This document shows positions 27,701-38,691 of a stretch of DNA of 64,000 bases, piece by piece. Each line of letters begins with the position of its first letter. The stretch's first letter is position 1. Where the stretch lies: NCBI GenBank assembly GCA_027886175.1, contig JAJNNQ010000137.1, positions 2,794,001 through 2,858,000 of the forward strand. Direction: 5' to 3'. The translations under genes were made by a program, and so were the position numbers. The notes under the pieces were generated by a model. The model saw only the letters and a program-made list of their open reading frames with translations. It searched no databases and was not told the origin of the DNA. The stretch comes from Phylloscopus collybita (Eukaryota > Chordata > Aves > Passeriformes > Phylloscopidae).

Positions 27701-28573
27701 AGGTGCGGGCAGAGAACATGGACGGAGAAAGGAAGATTATTCACATGGACACAGAATCTTTCTTGTCAAGCTCTACACAGCCCCATCCGTGGGGTTTGCA
27801 GTGAGGGCTCCAGGGAGGAGCAGATCCCGTGCCGCTGATCCCGGCCGGGCTGTCACTAGAGGGAAGCAGCGCCACGAGAACGGGGCTGGGCTGGCACTGC
27901 TGGCATCGCCACAGCCGCTGGGGCAGCTCGGGGACGGTGTGCAGAGACACCCGGAGCAGCTCTGAGCTGGAGAAAGGGCACATCTTCATCCCCCGGGGCT
28001 GGGCAGGCGAGGGGCGGTGGGTGCAAGCGACAGGGGAAGGAGCAGCTGAAGTGATGCTGGGCTCTCCGGGGACACACTTGGGTCCCGTGTCCCCTCTCTG
28101 CCGTGCCTCTCACTGCTGGAGAGCTGACGCTGGGGGCTGAAACGGGGTTCAGGAGCACCCCACAATGCAGGATCGTGGCCGGCAGGGCTGGCAGGGCTGG
28201 ATTTGAGCACCGCTGGCTCTGCCGAGGAGGCGGCGCTGCTCCTGGGGACAGTGGGGACAGCTCATCGGGCAGAGCATCCCCCTGCCACCACTCTGCTGGG
28301 AGCCGTGACCCTCCTGGGATGGGTTAACAGGAGGGATTGGGGGTCTGGGAGCGAAGGTGGGGGAGTTTTGAGCCTGCTTTGCTCTTCTCCTAATCCTGTC
28401 TGGCAGCAGAAAAGGAGTGAATAATTCCAGTAGGTGCCCTGGCGTTCAGCCAGCTCTCAACCCAAGGCGTTAATTATCGGTGCATTGGCCAGGAAACCTC
28501 AAATTGGCAAACCAAAAGCACTGCAAGGAGGCACGAGGTGGCAGGAAGGGGACAGGGCCCCAGAGTGCCCTTG
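21720..28573. other. No gene seen; GC-richer DNA with simple repeats
   Basis: Composition rises in G+C from about 22.4 to 28.4 kb, and many frames appear on both strands only because stops are rare. There is a short CCTGAG-type hexamer repeat at about 23649-23678, an A-rich tract at about 24601-24630 and a T-rich tract at about 27259-27310. No conserved family or exon structure was recognised. Confidence 0.45.
27820..28300. promoter_or_regulatory. Candidate CpG-rich patch
   Basis: Around 27.83-28.30 kb the sequence is GC-rich with many CpG dinucleotides (for example 'gatcccggccgggctg', 'ccccggggctgggcagg'). A regulatory role is a guess from composition alone. Confidence 0.3.
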
Positions 28574-29018
28574 GAAGGATGACCATTGGGGGGATGACCA
28601 GGTAAGGATGACCCTGGAGGGTTGGCCATGGAGAGATGACTGTGAAGGGATGACCATGGGGGATGACCATGGAAGGGTGATCATGGGGGTGTGACCATGG
28701 AATGGTGATCATGGGGGGGTGACCATGGAATGGTGATCATGGAGAGGTGACCATGGAAGGGTGATCATGGAAGAGGTGACCATGGAAGGGCGATCAAGGG
28801 GGGATGACCATGGGGAATGACCATAGGGGATGACCATGGAAGGGTGATCATGGGGGGGTGACCATGGAAGGGTGATCATGGAGGGGTGACCATGGAAGGG
28901 TGATCATGGGGGGGTGATCATGGAAGGGTGATCATGGAAGGATGATCATGGAGAGGTGACCATGGAAGGGTGATCATGGGAGGGTGACCATGGAATGGTG
29001 ATCATGAGGGGATGACCA
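28573..29018. repeat. Minisatellite of GTGAYCATGG units
   Basis: Roughly thirty imperfect units of about 10-17 bp repeat the core TGACCATGG or TGATCATGG, with purine-rich linkers of 4-7 bases (gaagg, ggggg, gagag). The two core forms often alternate, giving a longer period of about 31 bp. Each core overlaps the self-complementary words CCATGG or TGATCA. No long frame or RNA gene accounts for the array. Confidence 0.92.
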
Positions 29019-30022
29019 CGTTGTGTTGGCGGTTCTGCCGGCCTGTGGACCCCGGGGAATGTGCAGCACACACTCATGGAAGCCACAACACCCACAGACA
29101 AGGCTTTTCTCCAAACCAGCTGCTCTGGGGCCTGGAGATTTTCTCTTTTATGAAGATGAGGAGCCAAAACAGTCATTTCCCCCTTCGCCCCTGGAGATTT
29201 GGAGGATTCCCCTCCTCTCCTTGCACGCTGGTCTTGGCTCCATTTACACCCTGAGCTCTCCCATGGGGCTGCCTTGGCCACTGCCCACCTTCAGCCCATC
29301 CACATCTCTGGGGAAAACTTCCCCCAAGCATTTGTCAGCTGCAGATCGGGATAATTTCCCGGCATATTTGGAAACAAATGCATCCTGTAAATTTCTTCCG
29401 TTTTCTACAGCTCCTGAGAGATTTTTGACACAAAGTCGACCTATTCACCAGCAGCTGCCAGGAGTTTAGTTCAGTAACAACTCCTGCTGACAGAGCTCTG
29501 CCCATGTCAGTACAAGCCTCAGTCATTGTGCTTCTCCCAGTGCAGGTCATGCAGCCTGGAAATGCCAGGACTTGCAGCTTTGGCCAGCACAGGGCTGTAT
29601 CTCTCTGCCAACCTCAAACAATGCAGGTTAACTTGCTGATTTTCTCAATGCCATCTCTCCTGCAGAGAAATTTCAGGGCATTTTGGCAGCTCAGCCATGC
29701 CAGTCATGGAAAACTGCATTGATCCCTTGGCAGGAGACAGGGCAGGAGGATCTGTGTGGTGCCTCTGTGTTTCTGGGGGAAGGCAGAATATCAGGAGAAG
29801 ACACAAGTTGACAGTGTCAGCATGGATGATCAAAAGTGATGTTTCTCAGGTAATGGACCAAAGACACTTCCTCTGGACCCAGCAAAGCAGGTTTTGTGTA
29901 AGCCCTGCAACTTAAGGAATTTGCATGGGGAGCCACCAGCAAGTCATTCTCATGCTGCCTGGTTAATAATACTTCATGTAAACCTTACAACAACAGAAAC
30001 CCTAATTCTGCCATGCTGTGAA
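29019..30022. other. No gene seen
   Basis: This is unique noncoding DNA between the minisatellite and the next CR1 fragment. Short overlapping frames show no family features. Confidence 0.5.
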
Positions 30023-30129
30023 ATCACAGAGCCATAGAGTGGTCTGTGTTGGAAGGGACCTTAAAGATCCTCTAGTTCCAAATTTCCTGCCATGGGAAGG
30101 GACACCTTCCACAAGACCAAGTTGCCCAT
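30023..30129 (-). mobile_element. CR1 LINE 3'-end fragment
   Basis: A reverse-oriented terminus (aatcacagagccatagagtgg) is followed by 'ttggaagggaccttaaag' and 'gggaagggacaccttcc'. The fragment is about 105 bp long and strongly 5'-truncated. Confidence 0.85.
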
Positions 30130-30922
30130 AAATAATTGTGGTTTGGGGTTTTATACCTCCAGAACTTTTTCTCACAGGTCACTGTCAGAGCTGGTGTTTG
30201 CTCAGCTCGTTATTAGCCACAAGGAATATTCAATGCTGAGTTTTTCTTATTCTTGAGCTGACAGTGGTGATGCCACAGGTGGAGAGAGCTGGAAAACAGC
30301 CCAGGCATTTTAGCCCAAGGTGATAAATTTGTCTCAGTGCCACCCAGACTGATCCCTTCTGGTGGCACTTCCAAATGTGTGGCCAAAGTAGAGGTAGTTG
30401 AGAGCTCAGCCAAGCTTGGCAGGGGGAGGAATATCCTCAGCAGAGGGGAGGTGATAGCAAGTTTATGGTACATAAAAAATCATTGCAATGAGGAAATAGG
30501 TTTGTTTGTCTGCTATGAAATGCTGGTTTGGAAACAGGAGATAAAGTATTAGCTGGTATTAGATCTCTTGAGCTCAACAACAAAAAATTACTGCCAGCAG
30601 GAGTGATGTGGGTGAGGAGGGAGAGACACATAGGCAAAATGGCTTGCCTGGGAGGACAGAGGGGAAAAAAAATAAAGACTGCAAGATAAAAATAGTGTTG
30701 TATTTTTTGTATTTTGTCCCTGAGGAGTGGAGGATGCTGGAACTCCTGGGGGATTATTGTCCACTGGAGCAACAGCAGGCTGGATGATGGGTGCAAAAAG
30801 GCAGCAATGCAATGGCCTGAAGGCAACTGCAAAGTGAAGAAGAAGTGCTAACAAATGCCTTGTTTTTAAAAGGAGGTTTTCTCCCATCAGAGAACTTCCT
30901 GCAGCAAAAACAAGTGCAGCTG

Positions 30923-30929
30923 TTCCTCT

Positions 30930-31009
<80 letters not shown>

Positions 31010-31123
31010 TCCCTTCCTTCCTTCCTTCCTTCCTTCCTTCCTTCCTTCCTTCCTTCCTTCCTTCCTTCCTTCCTTCCTTCCTTCCTTCCTCCCTCCCTCC
31101 CTCCCTCCCTCCCTCCCTTCCCT
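30923..31123. repeat. Homopyrimidine microsatellite block 1
   Basis: About 200 consecutive C/T bases on the + strand. The unit changes stepwise from CTTT (about 30930-31010) to CTTC (about 31011-31089) to CTCC (about 31090-31119). The block ends at a 13-nt mixed stretch with four purines. Confidence 0.97.
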
Positions 31124-31136
31124 GAACTTCCCTGAG

Positions 31137-31636
31137 CTTCCCTTCCTTTTTCTTTTCTTTTCTTTTCTTTTCTTTTCTTTTCTTTTCTTTTCTTTTCTTT
31201 TCTTTTCTTTTCTTTTCTTTTCTTTTCTTTTCTTTTCTTTTCTTTTCTTTTCTTTTCTTTTCTTTTCTTTTCTTTTCTTTTCTTTTCTTTTCTTTTCTTC
31301 TCTTCTCTTCTCTTCTCTTCTCTTCTCTTCTCTTCTCTTCTCTTCTCTTCTCTTCTCTTCTCTTCTCTTCTCTTTTCTCCTCTCCTCTCCTCTCCTCTCC
31401 TCTCCTCTCCTCTCCTCTCCTCTCCTCTCCTCTCCTCTCCTCTCCTCTCCTCTCCTCTCCTCTCCTCTCCTCTCCTCTCCTCTCCTCTCCTCTCCTCTCC
31501 TCTCCTCTTCCCTTCCCTTCCCTTCCCTTCCCTTCCCTTCCCTTCCCTTCCCTTCCCTTCCCTTCCCTTCCCTTCCCTTTTCCCTTTTCCCTTTTCCCTT
31601 TTCCCTTTTCCTTTTCCTTTTCTCTTCTCTTTTCCT
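31137..31636. repeat. Homopyrimidine microsatellite block 2
   Basis: About 500 consecutive C/T bases without a purine on the + strand. Pentamers succeed one another: TCTTT (about 31150-31297), TCTTC (about 31298-31372), TCTCC (about 31376-31507) and TTCCC (about 31508-31577). A 7-base unit CCCTTTT follows (about 31578-31610), then mixed CTTTT/TCTTC. Long mirror-symmetric polypurine-polypyrimidine DNA of this kind is known to be able to form triplex H-DNA. Confidence 0.97.
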
Positions 31637-32726
31637 GTTTGAGAAGGAGCTGATTGAAAACTGGTTCTCTGGCACTCTATGAGCTGACAAATCCCTGGAC
31701 AGATGGGCACGTGGCAAGGGCTGCTTCAGCCTGGTTAAGTGGCCCCAGTCACCAGCCAAAGCAAACACTTGAAGTCTAAATTGAGACCGACAGAGAGCAA
31801 ACCAGTGCTTAAGGTTCCTACCAAATCTCAAAGTCCCACACAATGGAAATCAACGCCATGGAATGCCGTGTCTGTGGATACTTGCAGCACCACTGATGGC
31901 TTTGTGTTACCCTGTAGCTGGAGTTCTCAGTAAAGGTTAAATCAACCTGCAGTTGGCCCTAAAAGCCAGAGAGACCAGCATGTACACTGGCTGTGTCACT
32001 GGTCACCTGTTCCTTCCAAGGCCATGGGCCATGGGGCAGGCCAGCAGAGTTGGTAGGGACAACTTTTCCATCAGGTTGAGTTCAGCCAAAGGACAGAGCT
32101 CAGCATTTGGGTGATAGCACATCCTCTGCACCCACAAGCTGTACCCTGGGGTATTTTCTCCATTTTTATGGTGCCTCTGGACCTGGTCGTTGATGACATT
32201 ACCCCAGGTATAGAACCATTCTGTGAGTTTAAAGGACACAGGTTCACTCCTGACATCGACTCATTGGGTTTGCCACCTTGTCTGATGCAGTAACTTGTTT
32301 TGTTGGCTGTTTTCATCTTTTTTTTTTTTTTTTTTCCAAGGTTTCTGGGCTGCCATTAGCAGCAGAATTAAATATCTGCCTTCACATGTTCAGCTCCACT
32401 GTTTTGTTTCGTTGCTGGGACCCCAACCTGCAGCAGCAGCCCTGAATTGAATGGAACACATTTTAATCCCAGCAGTGAAATGTAAATGATATCAGTTTCA
32501 CAGGCAGCTGTAAGAGCTGGATTCAGGAATGTTGGGTTGGTTTTTTGGGTTTTTTTTCAATCCTCTGCTCTTTGTCAGGACATCTGAGTTCTCTTCCTCT
32601 CCTTGTCTCCTGTTACCCAGAGTGGATCAGGAGGACCTTGCAAGAGTAAGATGTCACCAATACATAAAAATATAATGGTGGGTGTCGAGGGGATGGTGCC
32701 AGTGGCGTGGTCAATGAGTCAATGTG
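31637..32726. other. No gene seen
   Basis: Unique noncoding DNA with T-runs at about 32319-32335 and 32549-32558. No repeat family or exon was recognised. Confidence 0.5.
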
Positions 32727-32972
32727 GTGCCCAGTGACAGGACAAGGGGCAATGGCCATGAACTAAAACACAAGAAGCTCAACATCAACATGAGGAAAAA
32801 CTTCTTTGCAGTGAGGGTGTCACTGGAAAAGGCTGCCCAGGGAGAGTGTGGAGTCTCCCTCTCTAGAGACATTCCATCCCCACCTGGCTGTGCTCCTGTG
32901 TAACCTGCTTTAGGCAGGCTGGGAGTTGATCTCAAGAACTCCCTTCCATCATTAAAGATTCTGTGATTCTGT
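32727..32972 (+). mobile_element. CR1 LINE 3' end
   Basis: The + strand reads 'gacaggacaaggggcaatgg', 'aacatgaggaaaaacttctt', 'gcagtgagggtg' and ends in 'aaagattctgtgattctgta', a complete CR1 3' terminus in sense orientation. Confidence 0.9.
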
Positions 32973-35900
32973 AAGAAAATGTGAAAAATTCAGCCAGGAC
33001 TGTGCTGATGGATGTAGTGTGCAGCAGCTCCACTGGGACAGCAAGTCTGCACCAACATCATTTTCACAGGGGGGAAAGAGCAAGGAAAATTAGTCCAATG
33101 GGTCATTTTCCAGGTGAAGAGCTGCAGCTGATGGTCTTCCATGCACAAGTGCTGATTTGGTAGCTGCAGTTACTGTCCTTGGGATTTAAACACACACTGT
33201 GTCACCAGACAAAACCCCTACAGACTCAGGATATAGAGAGGGATGGATGATCATGGACAACCAGCCCCAGATCCTGCCTGGCCCCAGGACCCCCAGCCAT
33301 CCCCTGGTACCTCTGGACACCACTGTGTGGTTCAGAGGATGCAGTGCTGAGCCCACTGGGGCAAAACTCGAGGGCAGCATCCAGCCAGCCCTGCCTCTCT
33401 GCCAGGTCTCATGAAAGGAACTGAACTGAACAGGCCAGAGAGCTGTTTGGAGGGGAGATGTCTCTTTGGAGCCATTTGGCCCAGCTGGGATGTGGTTGTG
33501 GTAGGTGCTGCATGGATTTCCCCATCACTGGCACTGCTGCTGAAGAAACCTGACAGCAGGGAATGATGGAAAACAACACTTGGCATGCCAAGGGGCTGCA
33601 GGGCTGATGCTTGCCTGCCAGTTCATCTCCCACCTCCAGGAATTATGGCTTTTTATCTGGTCCCATGGGGCTTTATCCACCCCACAGTGCCCACATAAAA
33701 TTGCTGCTCTCTCCCTTTAGTGGCATCCCTTCAGAAGGACAGGGTCACACTGAGATTGCTCCCAAGAGGGATAAGGGATTTGGAGCAGCCTGGAAAAGCC
33801 CCCTCCTGACCTCCCCCCACACCAAGCAGGGCTCTGTCTTGTATGAAATAACTGGGAATAATGCCCAGTGAGCTTCTGGAGAACACTTGACTCAGGCACT
33901 ACTCTGCTCCTGGCCCCTGGCTGCACCCAGGCATCTTTTTAAGAGGAAAAATTCCTGTTGTTTTGAACTCAAGTATAAGAAGTCTGACCTTCTTAACTTC
34001 TGCTTTTCACTTTTGCCTGGTAATCATCTGTGCTGGTGACCCCACATGCTCCCAGTCACCAAGTTTCCCTTTCACAACCAAAGCTCCTTGCAGCACAGAA
34101 AACACAGGAAAGAAAACTTCCCTCCACTTTTCCCATCCTTGGCCAGTAATTGCCCTGGGGAGTTGAGCTGCCACTGATCATCAACAGGAGTTCAGGTTTC
34201 AGACTCAGAACCCTCCTGAGGCCAGGCAGCAGGGACAGTGTGTTTGGTAAATATTGTCAAAGTCCCCCTCCTACCCTGTGCTCAAGTTGCAATGTGCCAG
34301 TTGGTCAGAGGCTCATCTGTGTCATGCTGCTGTAATACCTGGAGGGGAGTGGCTGTGTGGCCAGCTTTGGGAATCGGTGGGGTGTGAGACGTTTAGGGGA
34401 TTGAATTGCAAACCCCTTCTCCCCCTCCTCCTCCTCCTTGTTTGTAAGGGCTCCCACTGTGAAATGGCACTTGGTGCTGCTGGTGGTGCTTTGAGGAGGA
34501 TTTCTAGGGGTGTCTGCAGAAAAAGGATGGCTGTGATGCTGTTATCATCATTATCATCATCATCATCATCATCCTCATCCTTTTGTGTGGCCCACACATC
34601 ATCTCCTGAGCAATCCCGTCCTGTGTGTTCATGGAAAGCTTTCTTTCCCAATGGCTGAATTACTGGGACTCTGCTTTTGATCATGGCATCCACCCTTGTT
34701 TCCACCTCTAAAACATCCTTCCTGAAGGTCTTCCCTGTAGTTTTTGTATGACCTGTGTTGCTTTGTCAACTTTGACAAAGTGCAACTACTTCCTGATCTT
34801 GTTCATCATTGTTTTCCAAAAACTGTTCTTCCCCATCCTTGCCCATCCTGACCTGGTGTGGGATATTGGGGATGGTGTTTGAATCTTTGAGGGTTCTCCT
34901 GCCAAATGCAAATTCTCCTGGTGCCATTGTGTTCTGTGCTGTGGTGGACTGCAGGATTCAGCACTGTCACATCACCACCAGACACCCACAACTTGAGGAA
35001 CTCTCAGTTCTGATTTCTCCAATACTGTTCTTGCTCTGCCCTCCAGGGTGTGCCCAGGCTGATCTGACCCCACAGTACCTCTGTCCCAATCCAATCCATT
35101 CCATGTCTCAGATCTTTGTTAGCTCTCATGGTGGAAGTGGAGCAGGGATGAAGCGAGACAATTATATCTTGAAAGATCTCCTACAGTGGTTATGAATTTC
35201 AGGGTGGTATTTTTCCACCTAGAATATGTCTCTAACTTGTTTTGATCCTGTTAAATATTAATCCTGCTCCCCTATGTCCTTGAACTCCTTTCCTGCTTGG
35301 AGGAGAACAAGACTTTAACAAGGACATGTCTCCTCCATCAGTTGAAGGCATTGAACAGGACCTTGGGAGACTGTGTGGAAATCCATGTTCTTCCACTCTG
35401 GTGTGAACTATTGAAGGCAGTTCTCTGGAAGCACTTCCCATCACTTCCCACAGGTATCCCAATGAATTGTGTCAGCCTCTGGTCTCTCAAATACTGCCAT
35501 GGGAGACATGATCCACAGTCTGTAAAAAACAGCAATAAGAAATCATCTGTCTCTCCCTTACCCACAAAGTCTGCTACCATCTCACAAGAGGAAATCAGAC
35601 TGGTCTGAGAAAATCTAGTCTTTACAAACCCTTTCTCTCATGCTGCTTTATAGGTGCTTGCAGAAAGGTGGCCTCAGCAGTTGTTCTGGAATTAAATGAA
35701 GCTCATCCTCCCATGTTCATAGGTTCTGGGGTCCATCTTTTTCTTACTGAGGTCAGTGAAGAGCTTGAGATTTATCTGACCTATAGTTGTGCTTCTTTCC
35801 TTCACTTTAGAGAACTTTTACCTCGAGATCTTAGTGTTTATTTTATGTTAGGAACAAGTCAAGAGGACAGGCACATGTGTGTTCAGCTACAACCATTTGT

Positions 35901-36089
35901 AAATCTGAATTTCAAAACTCTTCCAAAACACCTTTAAAGAACAAAAATGATGGTTAGCCATAGAATTATTGACGAAGGGAAAGAGCAGATTTTAGGACCT
36001 AAAATAAAGGGTGAATTTGTGGGTTATTTCCCCTTTGGCCTGACTCCTGTAAAAAGTCTTTTCAATTATTGAAAGCTGTCCTCAATCAC
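32973..36089. other. No gene seen; TCA repeat and small palindrome
   Basis: The stretch contains a (TCA)n microsatellite at about 34544-34573 and a 9-bp-arm palindrome at 34761-34780. Frames around 34.3-34.7 kb on the two strands overlap the microsatellite and are not credible genes. Parts may be old repeat remnants that I cannot name. Confidence 0.45.
34544..34573. repeat. (TCA)n microsatellite
   Basis: About nine near-perfect ATC/TCA trinucleotide units, with one ATT variant at the start. Translated in reverse they give an Asp run, which creates a misleading acidic frame. Confidence 0.9.
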
Positions 36090-36346
36090 CAATTGTAGTA
36101 CAGGAAATGGCCTCAAATTGTGCCTGGAGAGGTTTATATTGGATATTTGCAAAAATTTATTGACTGAAAGGGTTGTCAAGTGTTGGAACATGCTGTCCAG
36201 GTGGAGTCATCATCCCTGAAAAGATTTAAAAGATGTGTAAATGTGACATTTGGGGATGTGGTTTAGTGGTGGCCTTGGCAGTGCTGGGTTACATTTGGAC
36301 TTGGTTATCTTAGAAGGCTTTTCCAACCTAAATAATTTTGTAATAA
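36090..36346 (+). mobile_element. CR1 LINE 3' end, diverged
   Basis: Landmarks are 'aggaaatggcctcaaattg', 'attggatatttgcaaaaatt', 'gaaagggttgtcaagtgttgg', 'ggtggagtcatcatccctg' and 'tccaacctaaataattttgt'. The match is clear but more diverged than other copies in the window, which suggests an older insertion. Confidence 0.85.
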
Positions 36347-38257
36347 TGCTCACCTCCTCCTCCTTGATGTGCTGATGGACAGAATGTTAGATCAACCTTT
36401 CAGCAATGTCAGTAACAAACACATTTATGATTTACAATAGGAATAAAATAATAATCCAGCAGTAAGAGCAGCCAATGCAGTTAGGTAATTCAGGTAAGGA
36501 TGTGCTGCCCAGGCATGTGGTGGAGTCTACAATAAATAATTTTTTTGTGAGTAGAGGTGATGGGTAGCTGCCAGGATTGGTGTATTCTGGATTGAACCTT
36601 TCTGGAGATTGACTAAATGCCCTTTCCAGGATAATCTGCTGTGCCATTTGGGACACTCACAAGCTCCCAAGTGTTTCATGTCGCTCGTATCGAGGTAGGG
36701 AGGCTGAGGCAGAGGATTTAGGAGTTTGAAGTGGTCCTTTGGCAAGCACCTGTGAAAGCTGAGGTCAGAGATCAGGAAACCCTGGCTCCCACCCTGTTCA
36801 TAACAGCAGAGACAAGCCAAAGGAAGACCAAGCCTGACATTACTCATAAAGAATTTCGCCTGTGTTCACAAGTTGAGCGCACACCCTTGTGCTTTGCTAG
36901 AGAAGCCCTTGCTGGCTGGAGTGGCTCATGGTGAAGATAAAGAGCTTTTCTGCTTCAAGAGGAGGATCCCAAAGAGCTGCCTCATGGGGCTCATGTTGAT
37001 CCCCAAACAAAACCACAGTGCTGCAGTTTCAGCAGCCGCTGTGTACAGGGAAGAGTTGCGCCACTTCCTGCGCACGATCGCTGAGCACGATCTAGCACAG
37101 GCAACCTTCTTCCTGCACCAGGGCTGTTGACATTGTTATGCTTCTCCTTAAAAAAAAAAAAAATGGCCAAAGAGCATCCCTGGTTCCAGGAAAACCTCTT
37201 CCCCAGCCTCTTCCCTATCTCAGCACAGTGCAGAACATGATGTAATAATGGCCTGGCTCTTTTCCTTCTCTGTGTGATGTCTTCGCAGTGCACTGGGTAG
37301 GATGGAGTGAAATATATGAACTAAAAATGGCTGGGGTTTTTTGAAAGTAAAATTTGATTGCCTTGTGTTTTATTCCTGGTGTAGATTCCTGAGAGCCCAG
37401 TAGCTTTGGGGTTGGGAAGACAGGGCTTTCATTTTGGGGTTTCTTCAAAGAACATAGTCGGGCAACAGAAAATCTGGAGTTTTTTACACCTTGTGTGTTT
37501 TGACCTTGAACATCACCATGCAGAAGGTAGACAAATTTTCCACACTGGCATATATTCTTTTCTCAAGGCCTATCAGTAAAATCATCCAACTTTATTACAA
37601 CTAATTGCAAAACTGAAATTGCAAAAATATTAATTGCAGTGTTTGTAACACACTGAAGTTTGTCTTCTACAGTAAAGTCAGTCTCTGACAGACAAATCAA
37701 TAAAAGCTGTGAGTTTTTTACCTGCCCTTAGTAAATATTATTTCCTTATTTTTGGGATAGGTTGTTTCTGCAGGGTAATTTGTTTGGATGACTGAGGATA
37801 AAAAGCATGCAGCCTTTTAAAGATGAGCTGCCTGAATGGATGTTAAATGAAAATAATTTGGAGAATGAAGGAGTAGTTTGAGAGTAAGTAATACCTTTAA
37901 GTCTGTTCCTCTATTTTCTGAACGTTTAAGTGATTTCCAAGAGTGAAAAGCAAAGGTCAATACACAATATAACACACAGAGAAAGAATCTCAGATGAGCA
38001 GAAGACTTCATGGTAAAAGCACTGACAGATAATGTCCAAATAGCTGTAGGGCACCTATGATCTTTAGGAGAGAAGAGCTCTGTAATGGAATAACCTGGCT
38101 GAGCAGTTGCCCTAGGTTACAATAAAGAAGGGTGTTCCCTGTTTTAATCCTGCAGAAAAAGGATGCTTTGAAAGGTTGATATTAAATAATTGCATGGATT
38201 TTAATGGCAAGTTTGTGCCACTAACCCAAACGTGCCTTCCAAATAATGCATCCACAG
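36347..38257. other. No gene seen
   Basis: A frame at 36873-37130 has a fairly non-repetitive composition. It lacks a supporting domain, splice structure or family match, so I do not call it. The remaining DNA is AT-rich and unique. Confidence 0.45.
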
Positions 38258-38691
38258 GGAATGGATGAAGGGCTGGAACACCTGGAACACAGTCTGAGAG
38301 AGTTGGAAGTGTTCAGTCTGGAGAAGAGAAGGCTCCAGGAAGACCTTAGAGCCCCTTCCAGTGCCTAAAGGGGCTCCAAAAGAGCTGGAAAGGGATGTTG
38401 GACAAGGGCCTGGAGGGACAAGACAAGGGGGAATGGCTTCCCATTGCCAGAGGGCAGGCTTAGGTGGGATATTGGGAAGAAAATCTTCCCTGTGAGGGTG
38501 GTGAGGACCTGGCACAGGGTGCCCAGAGAAGCTGTGGCTGCCCCTGGATCCCTGGAAGTGTCCAAGGCCAGGTTGGATGGGACCTGGAGAAATCTCGTTT
38601 TGTCGAAGGTGTCTCTGCCCATGGCAGGGAGTTGGAATGAGATGATCTTGAAGGTCCTTTTCAATCCAAACCCCTCTGTGAGTCTATGATT
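38258..38691 (+). mobile_element. CR1 LINE 3' end
   Basis: A sense-oriented CR1 covering 'ttcagtctggagaagagaag', 'gagctggaaagggatgttgg', 'tgaggacctggcacagggtg' and 'tccaaggccaggttggatgg', ending at 'gtgagtctatgatt'. It is about 430 bp long and well preserved. Confidence 0.9.

Noticed and set aside
30754..31843. Two 318-codon frames on the minus strand rich in Lys, Arg, Glu and Gly
   Set aside because: They are translations of the homopurine strand of the microsatellite, which cannot encode a stop in long stretches. No real protein is indicated.
34322..34705. Acidic minus-strand frame with an Asp run
   Set aside because: The Asp run is the translation of the (TCA)n microsatellite.
36873..37130. 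85-codon plus frame with fairly protein-like composition
   Set aside because: I could not connect it to a family, and no neighbouring exon or initiation context supports it.
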